NCBI GenBank assembly: GCA_003972855.1
Contig: QOAS01000144.1
Coordinates: 1-7,872 of the forward strand
Reading direction: 5' to 3'
DNA length: 7,872 nt
Origin: Gammaproteobacteria bacterium
GTDB lineage: Bacteria > Aquificota > Aquificia > Aquificales > QOAS01
The notes beneath the pieces are model-generated. The model searched no databases and was not told the origin of the DNA. It saw only the letters and a list, made by a program, of their open reading frames with translations. The position numbers and the translations under genes are program-made. Shown here one piece after another: positions 1 to 6,322 of this stretch; position 1 is the first letter of the stretch; each line of letters starts with the position of its first letter.

Positions 1-247
1 TGTCCAACTCAACATTTTGCAAAAGCTCGCTAAATTCCTTTTGATATTTGCCTTTATACTCTTTTGCAAGTAAGCCATAAAGGAGGGAAGGATTTAGAGG
101 ATAATAGCCGTAAAGTTCTCTATATCTGCGGATAAGAAGGATTAGAAGGTTTTTAAAGTGGGCTAAATCCAAAAGGAGTTTTCTAACTTTTTGTTTTCTT
201 TCTTTACCTGCTATTCTGATGGATAAGACCCTTTTAACCAAGGGCAT
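1..247 (-). CDS. tnpB: TnpB-like protein of the IS607 element, N-terminal part only
   Basis: My reading of the minus strand gives an open frame from ATG at 247 to the window edge, 82 codons without a stop, beginning MPLVKRVLSIRIAG. It is Lys/Arg/Leu-rich and looks like the start of a TnpB/OrfB protein (basic beta strand, then a long amphipathic helix). TnpB is an RNA-guided nuclease related to Cas12; its RuvC and zinc-finger residues lie in the C-terminal half, outside this window, so activity cannot be judged. The start codon overlaps the last 14 bases of tnpA in another frame, which suggests translational coupling and is typical of IS607 elements. Identification rests mainly on position next to tnpA and on overall character rather than on a diagnostic motif. 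Confidence 0.7.
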   Translation of the reverse strand, partial: MPLVKRVLSIRIAGKERKQKVRKLLLDLAHFKNLLILLIRRYRELYGYYPLNPSLLYGLLAKEYKGKYQKEFSELLQNVELD

Positions 248-836
248 TTTTTAAAGCCTCTCTTAGTTTCCTTCTATTAGAATAGAATTTCATAGAAAAA
301 CTATGCAATAAAGTAATTATTTCTTCTATAACCTCTTCTAAATCCGATTTTTCATTTACAAAGTCATTAATGACAACTATTTCAGTTCCGAATTTTTTAA
401 AAAAGTTTTCAAAAAAGTTAAAACCCGTCATAGTTAGCCTGTCTTTGTAGGTTATTACCACTCTCCGAATACGATAACTTGTTATTTCATTTAGAAGTTT
501 TTGAAAATCTTTCCTTGCATCAAAATTTAAAGCGGAAGCGATATCTTTATAAACTCCATCAATACGCCAACCTTTAGAAATACAAAAGTTTTTTGCAATT
601 TCTATTTGGTTTAAAAGGTCTTGTTTTTGTTTAGAAGTAGAAACTCTTGCATAGATAACGGTTTTTCTTTCGGGTTCTTTGCCAAGCTTTTCCAAAAGGT
701 AGCGATAAACACTTTCAGGGTCGTAGTCCAATCTCCCATTAGGTAATCTTTTAGCTTTAATTTCTCCCCTTTTGACCAATCTCGTTAATGTAGGTCTTGA
801 AATTCTTAACACTTCTAAAACTTCTTTAGCCCTCAC
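234..836 (-). CDS. tnpA: IS607-family serine recombinase TnpA
   Basis: A 200-residue transposase starting at GTG. Residues 1-50 form a MerR-like helix-turn-helix (KEVLEVLRISRPTLTRLVKRG, an N-terminal DNA-binding arrangement specific to IS607 recombinases). Residues 58-165 form the small serine-recombinase catalytic domain: YARVSTSKQ holds the nucleophile Ser66 with Arg64, DIASALNF...R108 matches the family's D-x-x-SG-x-N...R segment, and YKDRL (130-134) matches the conserved DRL. The C-terminus (FYSNRRKL) matches the family's basic tail. The length is normal. Two departures stand out: Met136 where the family has a catalytic Arg (DRLxR), and Ala102 where SG is usual. The frame is intact, so the gene is recently inserted or just starting to decay. 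A strong extended -10 box lies 8 bases upstream of the GTG, leaving no room for a ribosome binding site. Confidence 0.93.
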   Translation of the reverse strand: MRAKEVLEVLRISRPTLTRLVKRGEIKAKRLPNGRLDYDPESVYRYLLEKLGKEPERKTVIYARVSTSKQKQDLLNQIEIAKNFCISKGWRIDGVYKDIASALNFDARKDFQKLLNEITSYRIRRVVITYKDRLTMTGFNFFENFFKKFGTEIVVINDFVNEKSDLEEVIEEIITLLHSFSMKFYSNRRKLREALKNALG

Positions 837-844
837 GGAAATTA

Positions 845-853
845 ATTATACCA
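845..853 (-). promoter_or_regulatory. Extended -10 promoter of tnpA
   Basis: Read on the minus strand this is TGGTATAAT, a perfect TATAAT with the TGn extension. No good -35 box lies 17 bases upstream (only an A/T run), as expected for an extended -10 promoter. With normal spacing transcription would start near base 838, two bases before the GTG start codon at 836, so the tnpA mRNA would be essentially leaderless. Confidence 0.6.
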
Positions 854-864
854 TCAATTGAAAC

Positions 865-879
865 AAAATTTTAAATTTT
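865..879. repeat. 15-base AT-only palindrome between tnpA and the EAL gene
   Basis: AAAATTTTAAATTTT reads the same on both strands around base 872. It lies just upstream of the tnpA promoter and inside the interval that must contain the IS607 left end. It could be a recombinase-binding or operator site, or simply chance in AT-rich DNA. Confidence 0.3.
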
Positions 880-896
880 TAGCCGTTTTGCATACT

Positions 897-2945
897 ATGT
901 TTGATATGGACTCAAATAGATTGAGGGCTACTTTAGAAAAGATTACCGAAGAGCTTTTTGAAAGACTTCTGACCGACCCTTATCTTTCCCGAAGGATACC
1001 CACCTACCTTGACACTATGGTTTTGATAAAGCGTATAGTGGAAAAGATTGAAAAGGAGATATTGCCGACGGTAAAAGAACGCAACGCCCAAAAGCTTAAA
1101 AATCTCTGCCATTCCCTTGGACTTTTGCACAAAAGGTTGCAGATAAACGAGCATATGTTTTTCCGTGAAGTAAACTTCTTTGCGGAACGCCTTTTGGAGA
1201 ACAAGGAAGAATTGGGACTTAGCGATAACGATGTGGCTTTTTGGATTAAAAACTGCAAAAAGGGTATAGCACTCGCCTATATGGAAAGCTTTATTGAGGA
1301 TGTTCTCTTATCCTTTGAAAACGGCTCCAACTATAGAAAATACTTTGCCCAAATATTGAGACTTCTTAGGAAGGTTATTTCCCGTTTTAAAGAAGATAAA
1401 ACGGAAAGCAATTTCCACATAGATTTTCCCGTTTGCCCCATATGTAATTTCCTTTCTTCGGTAGAGTTTGTGATAAAGACCTATACCAACTCCCCTTTAA
1501 GGCTTAAATTGGAAGCGGAACACAAAGACTTTCACGGGTATTTGACCAACTTTTTTGAACATTTAGTTATGGAAAAGTTTGAAGGTGCGGTATCCATCTT
1601 ACGGGAATTAATACTCCGAATCTACTCCATAGACGGGATTATGAAAGAAATAGACCTCTCGTGGGAATTTAACAAGAAAAAAAACTTTTACGGTTTCCTA
1701 AGCGACGCATATCATTCGCAGGGACTTTTGAGGATAGTAGTTCCCAAAAGTGAAAACGAAAAGGTTAGGGAAAAACTGGTAAGGGACTTTTTAAGGCTTT
1801 TAAACCGCAAAATAGAGCTTTTGGACGGAAAGGAAGACCACAAAAAGTTTGTATTTGTCTTCTACCTCAACGGAGCAATTTACCTTTACATAGACTACAA
1901 CGCATTGGATTTTGACGAGATTTTAAAAGCCTTTGACCAAGCCCTTACCCATTCCAATCAACTTAGAACGCTCTATTTGGTTGAAGAAACCGTTCCCCCC
2001 TACGCTGTCGGGGAATTTGACAGTAGAAACTTCCACAAATTGGAGGAAAAGTTAGTAGAGGAAATACTCCTTTTGGCGGAAAAAGATATTTTGGCTCTAA
2101 ACCCCTCCGAGAGTAGGGAAGAAAGGATATACCTAAAGTTGGACTACAAATTTGAGGAGTATCTACTAAGGGGAACGGAAAATCTCCTCCTGAAAGAGGA
2201 AATTAGGGAATGCATTTCCCGAAGGAAGATTTCCCTCTTTTACCAACCGATAGTGGACATTTTTGAAGAAAACACCTACGGGGTGGAACTTTTGGCAAGG
2301 GTGATAGGTAGAAACGGGGTTCCCGTCCCCGCGGGGCAATTCATAGAGTTTGTAAAGGAGGAAAACCTTACCCTTGAGTTTGATTTGACGGTTTTAAATA
2401 CCATACTCCAAAACTTGGATACCCTCAAAAAGATTTCCCAAAGGTTGTTTATAAATCTGTTTCCCGATAGCCTTTCGGACAAAGAGGTTATAGAACTTAT
2501 CATCGCCCTTTTAGAGGAGATGAAAAGAAGGAATATGGAATTGGTTTTGGAGCTTACCGAACACACCGTTATAACCAACAAGGATATTTTGGAAAAATTA
2601 GAAAAGGGAAATTTAACCTTAGCCTTTGACGATTTTGGAAGCGGTTACACCAACTTTAAAACGGTGGCAATGCTCGCCCACAAAAAGAGGGCTTCCATAC
2701 TTAAGGTGGACGGAGAATTGGTTAGGGAAATTTTAAACAGCGAGGTGCAGGAGAGGGTTGTAAGGTCGGTAACCGAATTCGGAAAGGTCTTAAACCTAAC
2801 CTTGGTTTTTGAAAATATCTCTTCCGAAAAGCTGTTAGAAAAAATTAGGGAAATCGTAAAAAGTAAGGGGCTTGAAAGAGCTTACGGGCAAGGTTTTTAC
2901 TTTGCCACACCCCAACCCGCGGTGGTTCAAGCGTTTGAACATTAA
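897..2945 (+). CDS. Globin-coupled sensor EAL-domain c-di-GMP phosphodiesterase
   Basis: Predicted cytoplasmic sensor that hydrolyses cyclic di-GMP to pGpG (682 residues, numbered from ATG 897). Residues 8-140 resemble the globin sensor of E. coli DosC: ELFERLLTDP aligns with its B helix and CHSLGLLHKRLQI with its F helix, placing the proximal heme ligand at His78. Residues 140-260 look like the CZB-type second domain, with Cys180, Cys183, His209 and His213 as possible metal ligands. Residues 265-400 may be a GGDEF domain without its signature. Residues 430-682 are EAL: Glu464 (ELL for EAL), Asn520, Glu552, Asp578-Asp579 (DDFGSGY), Lys603, Asp605, Glu639 and Gln665 are all present, so catalysis is expected. 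No start has a Shine-Dalgarno; TTG 858 and ATG 906 are alternatives. An IS607 element abuts the 5' end. The EAL call is firm; globin is inference from motif alignment. Confidence 0.88.
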   Translation: MFDMDSNRLRATLEKITEELFERLLTDPYLSRRIPTYLDTMVLIKRIVEKIEKEILPTVKERNAQKLKNLCHSLGLLHKRLQINEHMFFREVNFFAERLLENKEELGLSDNDVAFWIKNCKKGIALAYMESFIEDVLLSFENGSNYRKYFAQILRLLRKVISRFKEDKTESNFHIDFPVCPICNFLSSVEFVIKTYTNSPLRLKLEAEHKDFHGYLTNFFEHLVMEKFEGAVSILRELILRIYSIDGIMKEIDLSWEFNKKKNFYGFLSDAYHSQGLLRIVVPKSENEKVREKLVRDFLRLLNRKIELLDGKEDHKKFVFVFYLNGAIYLYIDYNALDFDEILKAFDQALTHSNQLRTLYLVEETVPPYAVGEFDSRNFHKLEEKLVEEILLLAEKDILALNPSESREERIYLKLDYKFEEYLLRGTENLLLKEEIRECISRRKISLFYQPIVDIFEENTYGVELLARVIGRNGVPVPAGQFIEFVKEENLTLEFDLTVLNTILQNLDTLKKISQRLFINLFPDSLSDKEVIELIIALLEEMKRRNMELVLELTEHTVITNKDILEKLEKGNLTLAFDDFGSGYTNFKTVAMLAHKKRASILKVDGELVREILNSEVQERVVRSVTEFGKVLNLTLVFENISSEKLLEKIREIVKSKGLERAYGQGFYFATPQPAVVQAFEH

Positions 2946-4126
2946 CCTTCGGGAATTACTTTTGCAAATTTTTTCTTTCCAACCTGAATTTTGAGTTCCC
3001 CGCTTATTTCAATTTCCTCAAAGGGGTCGGTGTGTTTTTCCCCGTTTATTTTAAATCCACCGCTCCTTATAATCCTTCCCGCCTCCTTTTTGGAAGGTGC
3101 AAAACCCAACTTTAAAATAAGTTCGTCCGCCCTTATCCTTGTCCCCGCAGGGAACTTAAATACGGGCGCATTTTCGGGAAATTCCCTTTTGGAGAAGGTT
3201 TTTAAAAAGTTTTCCTTAGCCCTTTGGGCGGATTCCTCTCCGTGAAATTGGGCAACTATAGTGTAAGCCAAATTCAATTTGGCATCCCTCGGGTGGAGTT
3301 TTTTAAAGTTTCCTATTTCACTCTCGGTGTAATCGGTAAGGAGTTTATACCAATCCCACATTAGGTCGTCGGGAATGGACATTATTTTTCCAAACATGGT
3401 TTCGGGTGGTTCGGTGATACCCACATAGTTTCCGTAAGACTTGGACATCTTCCTGACGCCGTCCAATCCCACCAAAAGGGGCATCGTTATGGCTACTTGG
3501 GGTTTTTGCCCGTATTCCCTTTGCACCGCCCTACCTATGAGGAGATTAAAGAGCTGGTCGGTTCCCCCTAACTCCACATCCGCCTCTAAAGCCACCGAGT
3601 CGTAAGCCTGAAACAGCGGATACAAAAACTCGTGTATATATATGGGAATACCCTCTTTAAACCTTTTGGAAAAGTCTTCCCTCTCCAACATTCGGGCAAC
3701 GGTATATTTGGCGGTGAGGTTCACTATGTCGCGGGCGGAAAGGTTTTCCAACCACTTTGAGTTGTAAACAAGTTTTGTCTTGGAAGGGTCTAAAACTTTA
3801 AACGCCTGCTGGGCATAGGTTTTTGCATTTTCCAATACCTGCTCCTTTGAAAGGGAAGGACGGGTTTCGTTTCTTCCCGTGGGGTCTCCTATGGTGGCGG
3901 TAAAGTCGCCGATAACTACATAAACCTCGTGTCCCAAATCTTGAAACTGGCGGAGTTTTTTGAGAAGGACTACGTGTCCCAAATGTAAATCGGGGGCGGT
4001 GGGGTCAAAACCGGCTTTTACCTTTAAAGGTCTTCCCTCTTTTAGTTTCTCCAAAAGTTCCTCTTCTTCTATTATGTCAACCGCTCCCCGCCTTATTATT
4101 TCCAACTGCTCTTTGGGGTCTAACAT
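2942..4126 (-). CDS. tyrS: Tyrosyl-tRNA synthetase
   Basis: Class I aminoacyl-tRNA synthetase that charges tRNA-Tyr using ATP, in the cytoplasm. The 394-residue protein has the Rossmann catalytic fold with HLGH at 48-51 (the HIGH motif), the GGTDQLFN segment at 187-194 and KMSKS at 226-230. It ends in an S4 RNA-binding domain (about 330-392). The short HLGH variant and KMSKS form, with VELGGTDQ, fit the TyrRS type common in thermophiles and Gram-negative bacteria. An upstream ATG at 4228 is open in frame, but the extra 34 residues (MFYKNLLYEF...) do not look like the family and lie inside hypE; MLDPKEQLEIIRRG is a typical beginning, so I chose 4126. The gene converges on the EAL gene with a 4-base overlap and diverges from hypE. 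No Shine-Dalgarno precedes the start. Confidence 0.97.
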   Translation of the reverse strand: MLDPKEQLEIIRRGAVDIIEEEELLEKLKEGRPLKVKAGFDPTAPDLHLGHVVLLKKLRQFQDLGHEVYVVIGDFTATIGDPTGRNETRPSLSKEQVLENAKTYAQQAFKVLDPSKTKLVYNSKWLENLSARDIVNLTAKYTVARMLEREDFSKRFKEGIPIYIHEFLYPLFQAYDSVALEADVELGGTDQLFNLLIGRAVQREYGQKPQVAITMPLLVGLDGVRKMSKSYGNYVGITEPPETMFGKIMSIPDDLMWDWYKLLTDYTESEIGNFKKLHPRDAKLNLAYTIVAQFHGEESAQRAKENFLKTFSKREFPENAPVFKFPAGTRIRADELILKLGFAPSKKEAGRIIRSGGFKINGEKHTDPFEEIEISGELKIQVGKKKFAKVIPEG

Positions 4127-4147
4127 AAGGCTTAAAATATACGGGCG
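4127..4147. promoter_or_regulatory. Divergent tyrS/hypE start region with overlapping -10-like boxes
   Basis: Only 21 bases separate the two start codons. The core TTAAAATATA (4132-4141) offers TAAAAT on the plus strand (4133-4138) and TATATT on the minus strand (4141-4136). Each would start transcription about three bases before its own ATG, near 4145 and 4129. No ribosome binding site is seen on either side at useful spacing. -35 elements would lie inside the opposite gene and are not convincing. The promoter assignment is inference from spacing. Confidence 0.4.
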
Positions 4148-5146
4148 ATGGAAAAAAAACTCACCCTCGCCCACGGAGGGGGCGGAGAGGAAACCTACAA
4201 ACTCATAAAGGAGATTTTTATAAAACACTTTAAAAACCCCATTTTGGAGAGAATGGAAGATTCCGCCCTCCTTGAGGTTAAGGGAAAAATAGCCTACACC
4301 ACCGACGGTTTCACGGTAAAACCCTACTTCTTCAAAGGGGGTGATATAGGAAAGCTGGCGGTTGCGGGAACGGTAAACGACTTGGCGGTATCGGGTGCAA
4401 GACCTCTGTATATGACCGTTTCCTTCATCTTAGAAGAGGGATTTCCTTTGGAAGACCTAAAGAGGATAGTAAAAAGCCTATCGGAGACCGCTAAAAAGGT
4501 AGGAATTCAAATAGTGGCGGGGGATACCAAGGTTTTACCCAAAGGTGGGGTGGACGGAATCGTTATATCCGCCTCGGGTATAGGGGAGGTAATATACGAG
4601 GGACTATCTTCCGCAAGCCTAAAAGAAGGGGATACCATCATTGTTAGCGGTTTTATAGGAGACCACGGGGCTACGGTAATGGCTCAAAGGCTCGGTTTTG
4701 ATATTGCGGTAGAAAGCGACTGCGCACCCCTTTGGGATTTGGTGGAAAAGGTCCTAAAGGGGGGTTTTAAGGTTAAAGCCATGAGAGACCCCACAAGGGG
4801 AGGACTTTCCGCTGTCCTCTACGAGTGGGCTAAAAGCTCCCAAGTGGACATAGAGGTGGAAGAAGAGGCTATACCGATAAGGGAAGAGGTATGGGGACTT
4901 TGCGAGTTTTTGGGATTGGAACCCTATCACTTCGCCTGCGAAGGGAGAATAGTCTTTGCGGTTGAAAGTGAAGACGCCCAAAAAGTCTTGGAGGTAATAA
5001 GAAGCCACCCGCTCGGAAGGGAAGCCCAAATCATCGGTAGGGTTTTAGGAAAGAGTGACCAACCGAAAGTTTTAATAAAAACCCCCTACGGGGTAGAAAG
5101 AATAATGGAACCACCCGCGGGGGAACTGCTTCCGCGAATTTGTTAA
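4148..5146 (+). CDS. hypE: NiFe-hydrogenase maturation factor HypE
   Basis: HypE works with the carbamoyltransferase HypF: the C-terminal Cys is carbamoylated, then dehydrated with ATP to a thiocyanate that supplies the CN ligands of the NiFe active site. This 332-residue protein has the normal length and ends in PRIC, so the acceptor Cys332 is present. The AIR-synthetase-like ATP-binding half is clear: HGGGGEE near the start, TDGFTVKPYFFKGGDIGKLA (52-71), the adjoining GTVNDLAVSGA, AGDTKV (124-129) and RDPTRGGLS (213-221). The region around 260-266 reads YHFACEG, where many homologues have ANEG. No other hyp or hydrogenase gene is visible here, so hypE is a solitary maturation gene in this stretch. 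It supports a hydrogen-using organism. The start is fixed by the LTLAHGGGGE beginning; tyrS diverges upstream. Confidence 0.97.
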   Translation: MEKKLTLAHGGGGEETYKLIKEIFIKHFKNPILERMEDSALLEVKGKIAYTTDGFTVKPYFFKGGDIGKLAVAGTVNDLAVSGARPLYMTVSFILEEGFPLEDLKRIVKSLSETAKKVGIQIVAGDTKVLPKGGVDGIVISASGIGEVIYEGLSSASLKEGDTIIVSGFIGDHGATVMAQRLGFDIAVESDCAPLWDLVEKVLKGGFKVKAMRDPTRGGLSAVLYEWAKSSQVDIEVEEEAIPIREEVWGLCEFLGLEPYHFACEGRIVFAVESEDAQKVLEVIRSHPLGREAQIIGRVLGKSDQPKVLIKTPYGVERIMEPPAGELLPRIC

Positions 5147-5147
5147 T

Positions 5148-6248
5148 TCACTCTCCCTTTGTTAATCTTTCCAAAAGTTCTTTTACCGATATTATGCCTT
5201 GCTCCTTTAGGCGGTAGCCGTTCGCCCCGCTTATAAAAATTCCCTCCTCTAAATTACCGAGGTATGCCGCACCCAAACGGTCCGCTATACAAAAGCCGAC
5301 CTTTTTGGCTTCTTCACCGCGGTTGCAGGGCAAAACGCAATTGGAAACGCAACCGTTCCAACCGTTTTCTCCCTTCAAAAGCCTCTCAATAAAAGGAGTT
5401 CTTACAACCCTTAGGGGAAATCCAACGGGAGACTTCAGGAGGATTATGTCCTCTTTTTCAATATTTAAAAGTAACTCTTTGTAAACTTGGGGGGCGTCGC
5501 ACTCGTGGGTTGCTATAAAGCGGGTCGCTATCTGAACCCCCGAAGCCCCCATTTCCATAAATCGGTCTATGTCCCTTTTATCCCATATACCACCCGCAAC
5601 TATTACCGGTATATCCCCCCACTTTTTAGCCTCTTCCAAAACGGAGGGTAAAAGGTTTTCCAATTGGTTTTCGGGTTTGAAACAATCCTCGTATTTAAAA
5701 CCTTGGTGTCCACCGCTGAGGGGTCCCTCCAAAATTACCGCATCGGGAAGGCGGTTGTATTTTTTCTTCCAAGTTTTCGCTATGAGCCTCAAAGCCCTTG
5801 CGGAGGATACTATGGGAACCAAAGCGACATCGGGATAATCTTTGGCATATTCGGGAAGGCGGAGGGGAAGCCCTGCACCGGTTATTATGAGCTTTGCTCC
5901 CGCTTCGCACGCCGCCTTTACCAACTCCCCGTAGTTGGTTACCGCATAAAGTATATTGACACCTATAATGGCATCCTTACTTCCCGCTATTTCATACGCC
6001 TTTTGAATTATCTTTTTTAACGCTTCGGGGGAATTGGTATTGTGTTCCCCTATGGGTCTTCCGAATTTATCCCTTTTCACCATTTCGGGGAAGCGGTAAC
6101 CCGTTCCCACCGCTGAAACCACCCCTATAGCCCCCTCTTTGGCAACGCTTCCCGCCAGTCTCTCCCAAGAAAGCCCCACACCCATTCCGCCTTGAATTAT
6201 CGGTATTCGGGCAGTCCACTTTCCTATCTTTAAAGGCTTCAAAGTCAT
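5148..6248 (-). CDS. NPD/nitronate monooxygenase-family FMN-dependent protein
   Basis: FMN-binding TIM-barrel protein of the 2-nitropropane dioxygenase family (366 residues). Visible signatures: PIIQGGMGVG (16-25) at the barrel start, SGGHQGF (178-184) with His181 at the position of the catalytic His of true nitronate monooxygenases, VIVAGGIWDKRDI (215-227) and GASGVQIATRF (234-244) for phosphate binding. A C-terminal extension carries Cys300, Cys304, Cys308 and Cys320 (Cx3Cx3Cx11C), then FISGANGYR. I recall similar tails in other anaerobe and thermophile members, so it is probably a subfamily trait. The real substrate is unknown: nitronate oxidation, FabK-like enoyl reduction or another flavin reaction are possible. 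The ATG at 6248 sits only 2 bases after its Shine-Dalgarno, so TTG at codon 3 could be the true start. It converges on hypE with one base between stop codons. Confidence 0.9.
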   Translation of the reverse strand: MTLKPLKIGKWTARIPIIQGGMGVGLSWERLAGSVAKEGAIGVVSAVGTGYRFPEMVKRDKFGRPIGEHNTNSPEALKKIIQKAYEIAGSKDAIIGVNILYAVTNYGELVKAACEAGAKLIITGAGLPLRLPEYAKDYPDVALVPIVSSARALRLIAKTWKKKYNRLPDAVILEGPLSGGHQGFKYEDCFKPENQLENLLPSVLEEAKKWGDIPVIVAGGIWDKRDIDRFMEMGASGVQIATRFIATHECDAPQVYKELLLNIEKEDIILLKSPVGFPLRVVRTPFIERLLKGENGWNGCVSNCVLPCNRGEEAKKVGFCIADRLGAAYLGNLEEGIFISGANGYRLKEQGIISVKELLERLTKGE

Positions 6249-6322
6249 AACTCCTTTATTAATTGTGCATCAAAAAGGGGTTAAAAGGGCTAAAAGTTTT
6301 TTTCGCAAAAATTTTTCTTCTT
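6249..6322. promoter_or_regulatory. Divergent intergenic region between the NPD gene and the prenyltransferase gene
   Basis: Seventy-four bases must hold both promoters. It contains A- and T-runs and repeated AAAAGGG-type words (6272-6296) but no box I can call with confidence. A TTG at 6263 opens the plus-strand frame further upstream, adding 20 residues (MCIKKGLKGLK...) unlike the enzyme family, so I treat it as non-coding. Confidence 0.3.
6251..6257 (-). promoter_or_regulatory. Shine-Dalgarno of the NPD-family gene
   Basis: Reads AAAGGAG on the minus strand, the only strong ribosome binding site seen in this window. It is 2 bases from ATG 6248, which is tight, and 8 bases from the in-frame TTG at 6242, which is ideal. 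It therefore raises doubt about which codon is used. Confidence 0.6.

Larger units (their letters stand above)
1..896 (-). mobile_element. IS607-family insertion element, left part (partial)
   Basis: A serine-recombinase tnpA followed by an overlapping tnpB on the same strand is the standard IS607 layout. The tnpB gene and the distal end of the element lie beyond the left edge. The stretch is clearly more AT-rich than the rest: lines I counted by hand are about 28-37% GC, against about 47% in a hypE line. IS607 elements have no terminal inverted repeats and make no target duplication, so the outer end cannot be fixed by eye. It must fall between the tnpA start (836) and the body of the neighbouring EAL gene, and 896 is only an upper estimate. 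The AT-rich character continues to about base 930. Confidence 0.75.

Noticed and set aside
1..247. Novel RNA-guided or defence system near the left edge
   Set aside because: The paired tnpA and overlapping tnpB start are explained by an ordinary IS607 element; the nuclease core and any guide RNA lie outside the window.
4127..4228. Longer tyrS starting at an ATG at 4228
   Set aside because: The added 34 residues are not TyrRS-like and would overlap the first 81 bases of hypE; the family begins near MLDPKEQ.
5081..5095. ACCCC-CTAC-GGGGT hairpin near the end of hypE
   Set aside because: It encodes ordinary HypE residues (TPYGV), has no U-tract after it and is about 50 bases before the stop codon.
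5114..5137. Imperfect GC hairpin at the 3' end of hypE as a terminator
   Set aside because: Pairing needs a three-base bulge, and the region codes for the conserved C-terminal tail ending in the functional Cys.
6263..6322. Longer prenyltransferase starting at TTG 6263
   Set aside because: The extra 20 residues are basic and low in complexity, and the usual family N-terminus begins at the ATG at 6323.
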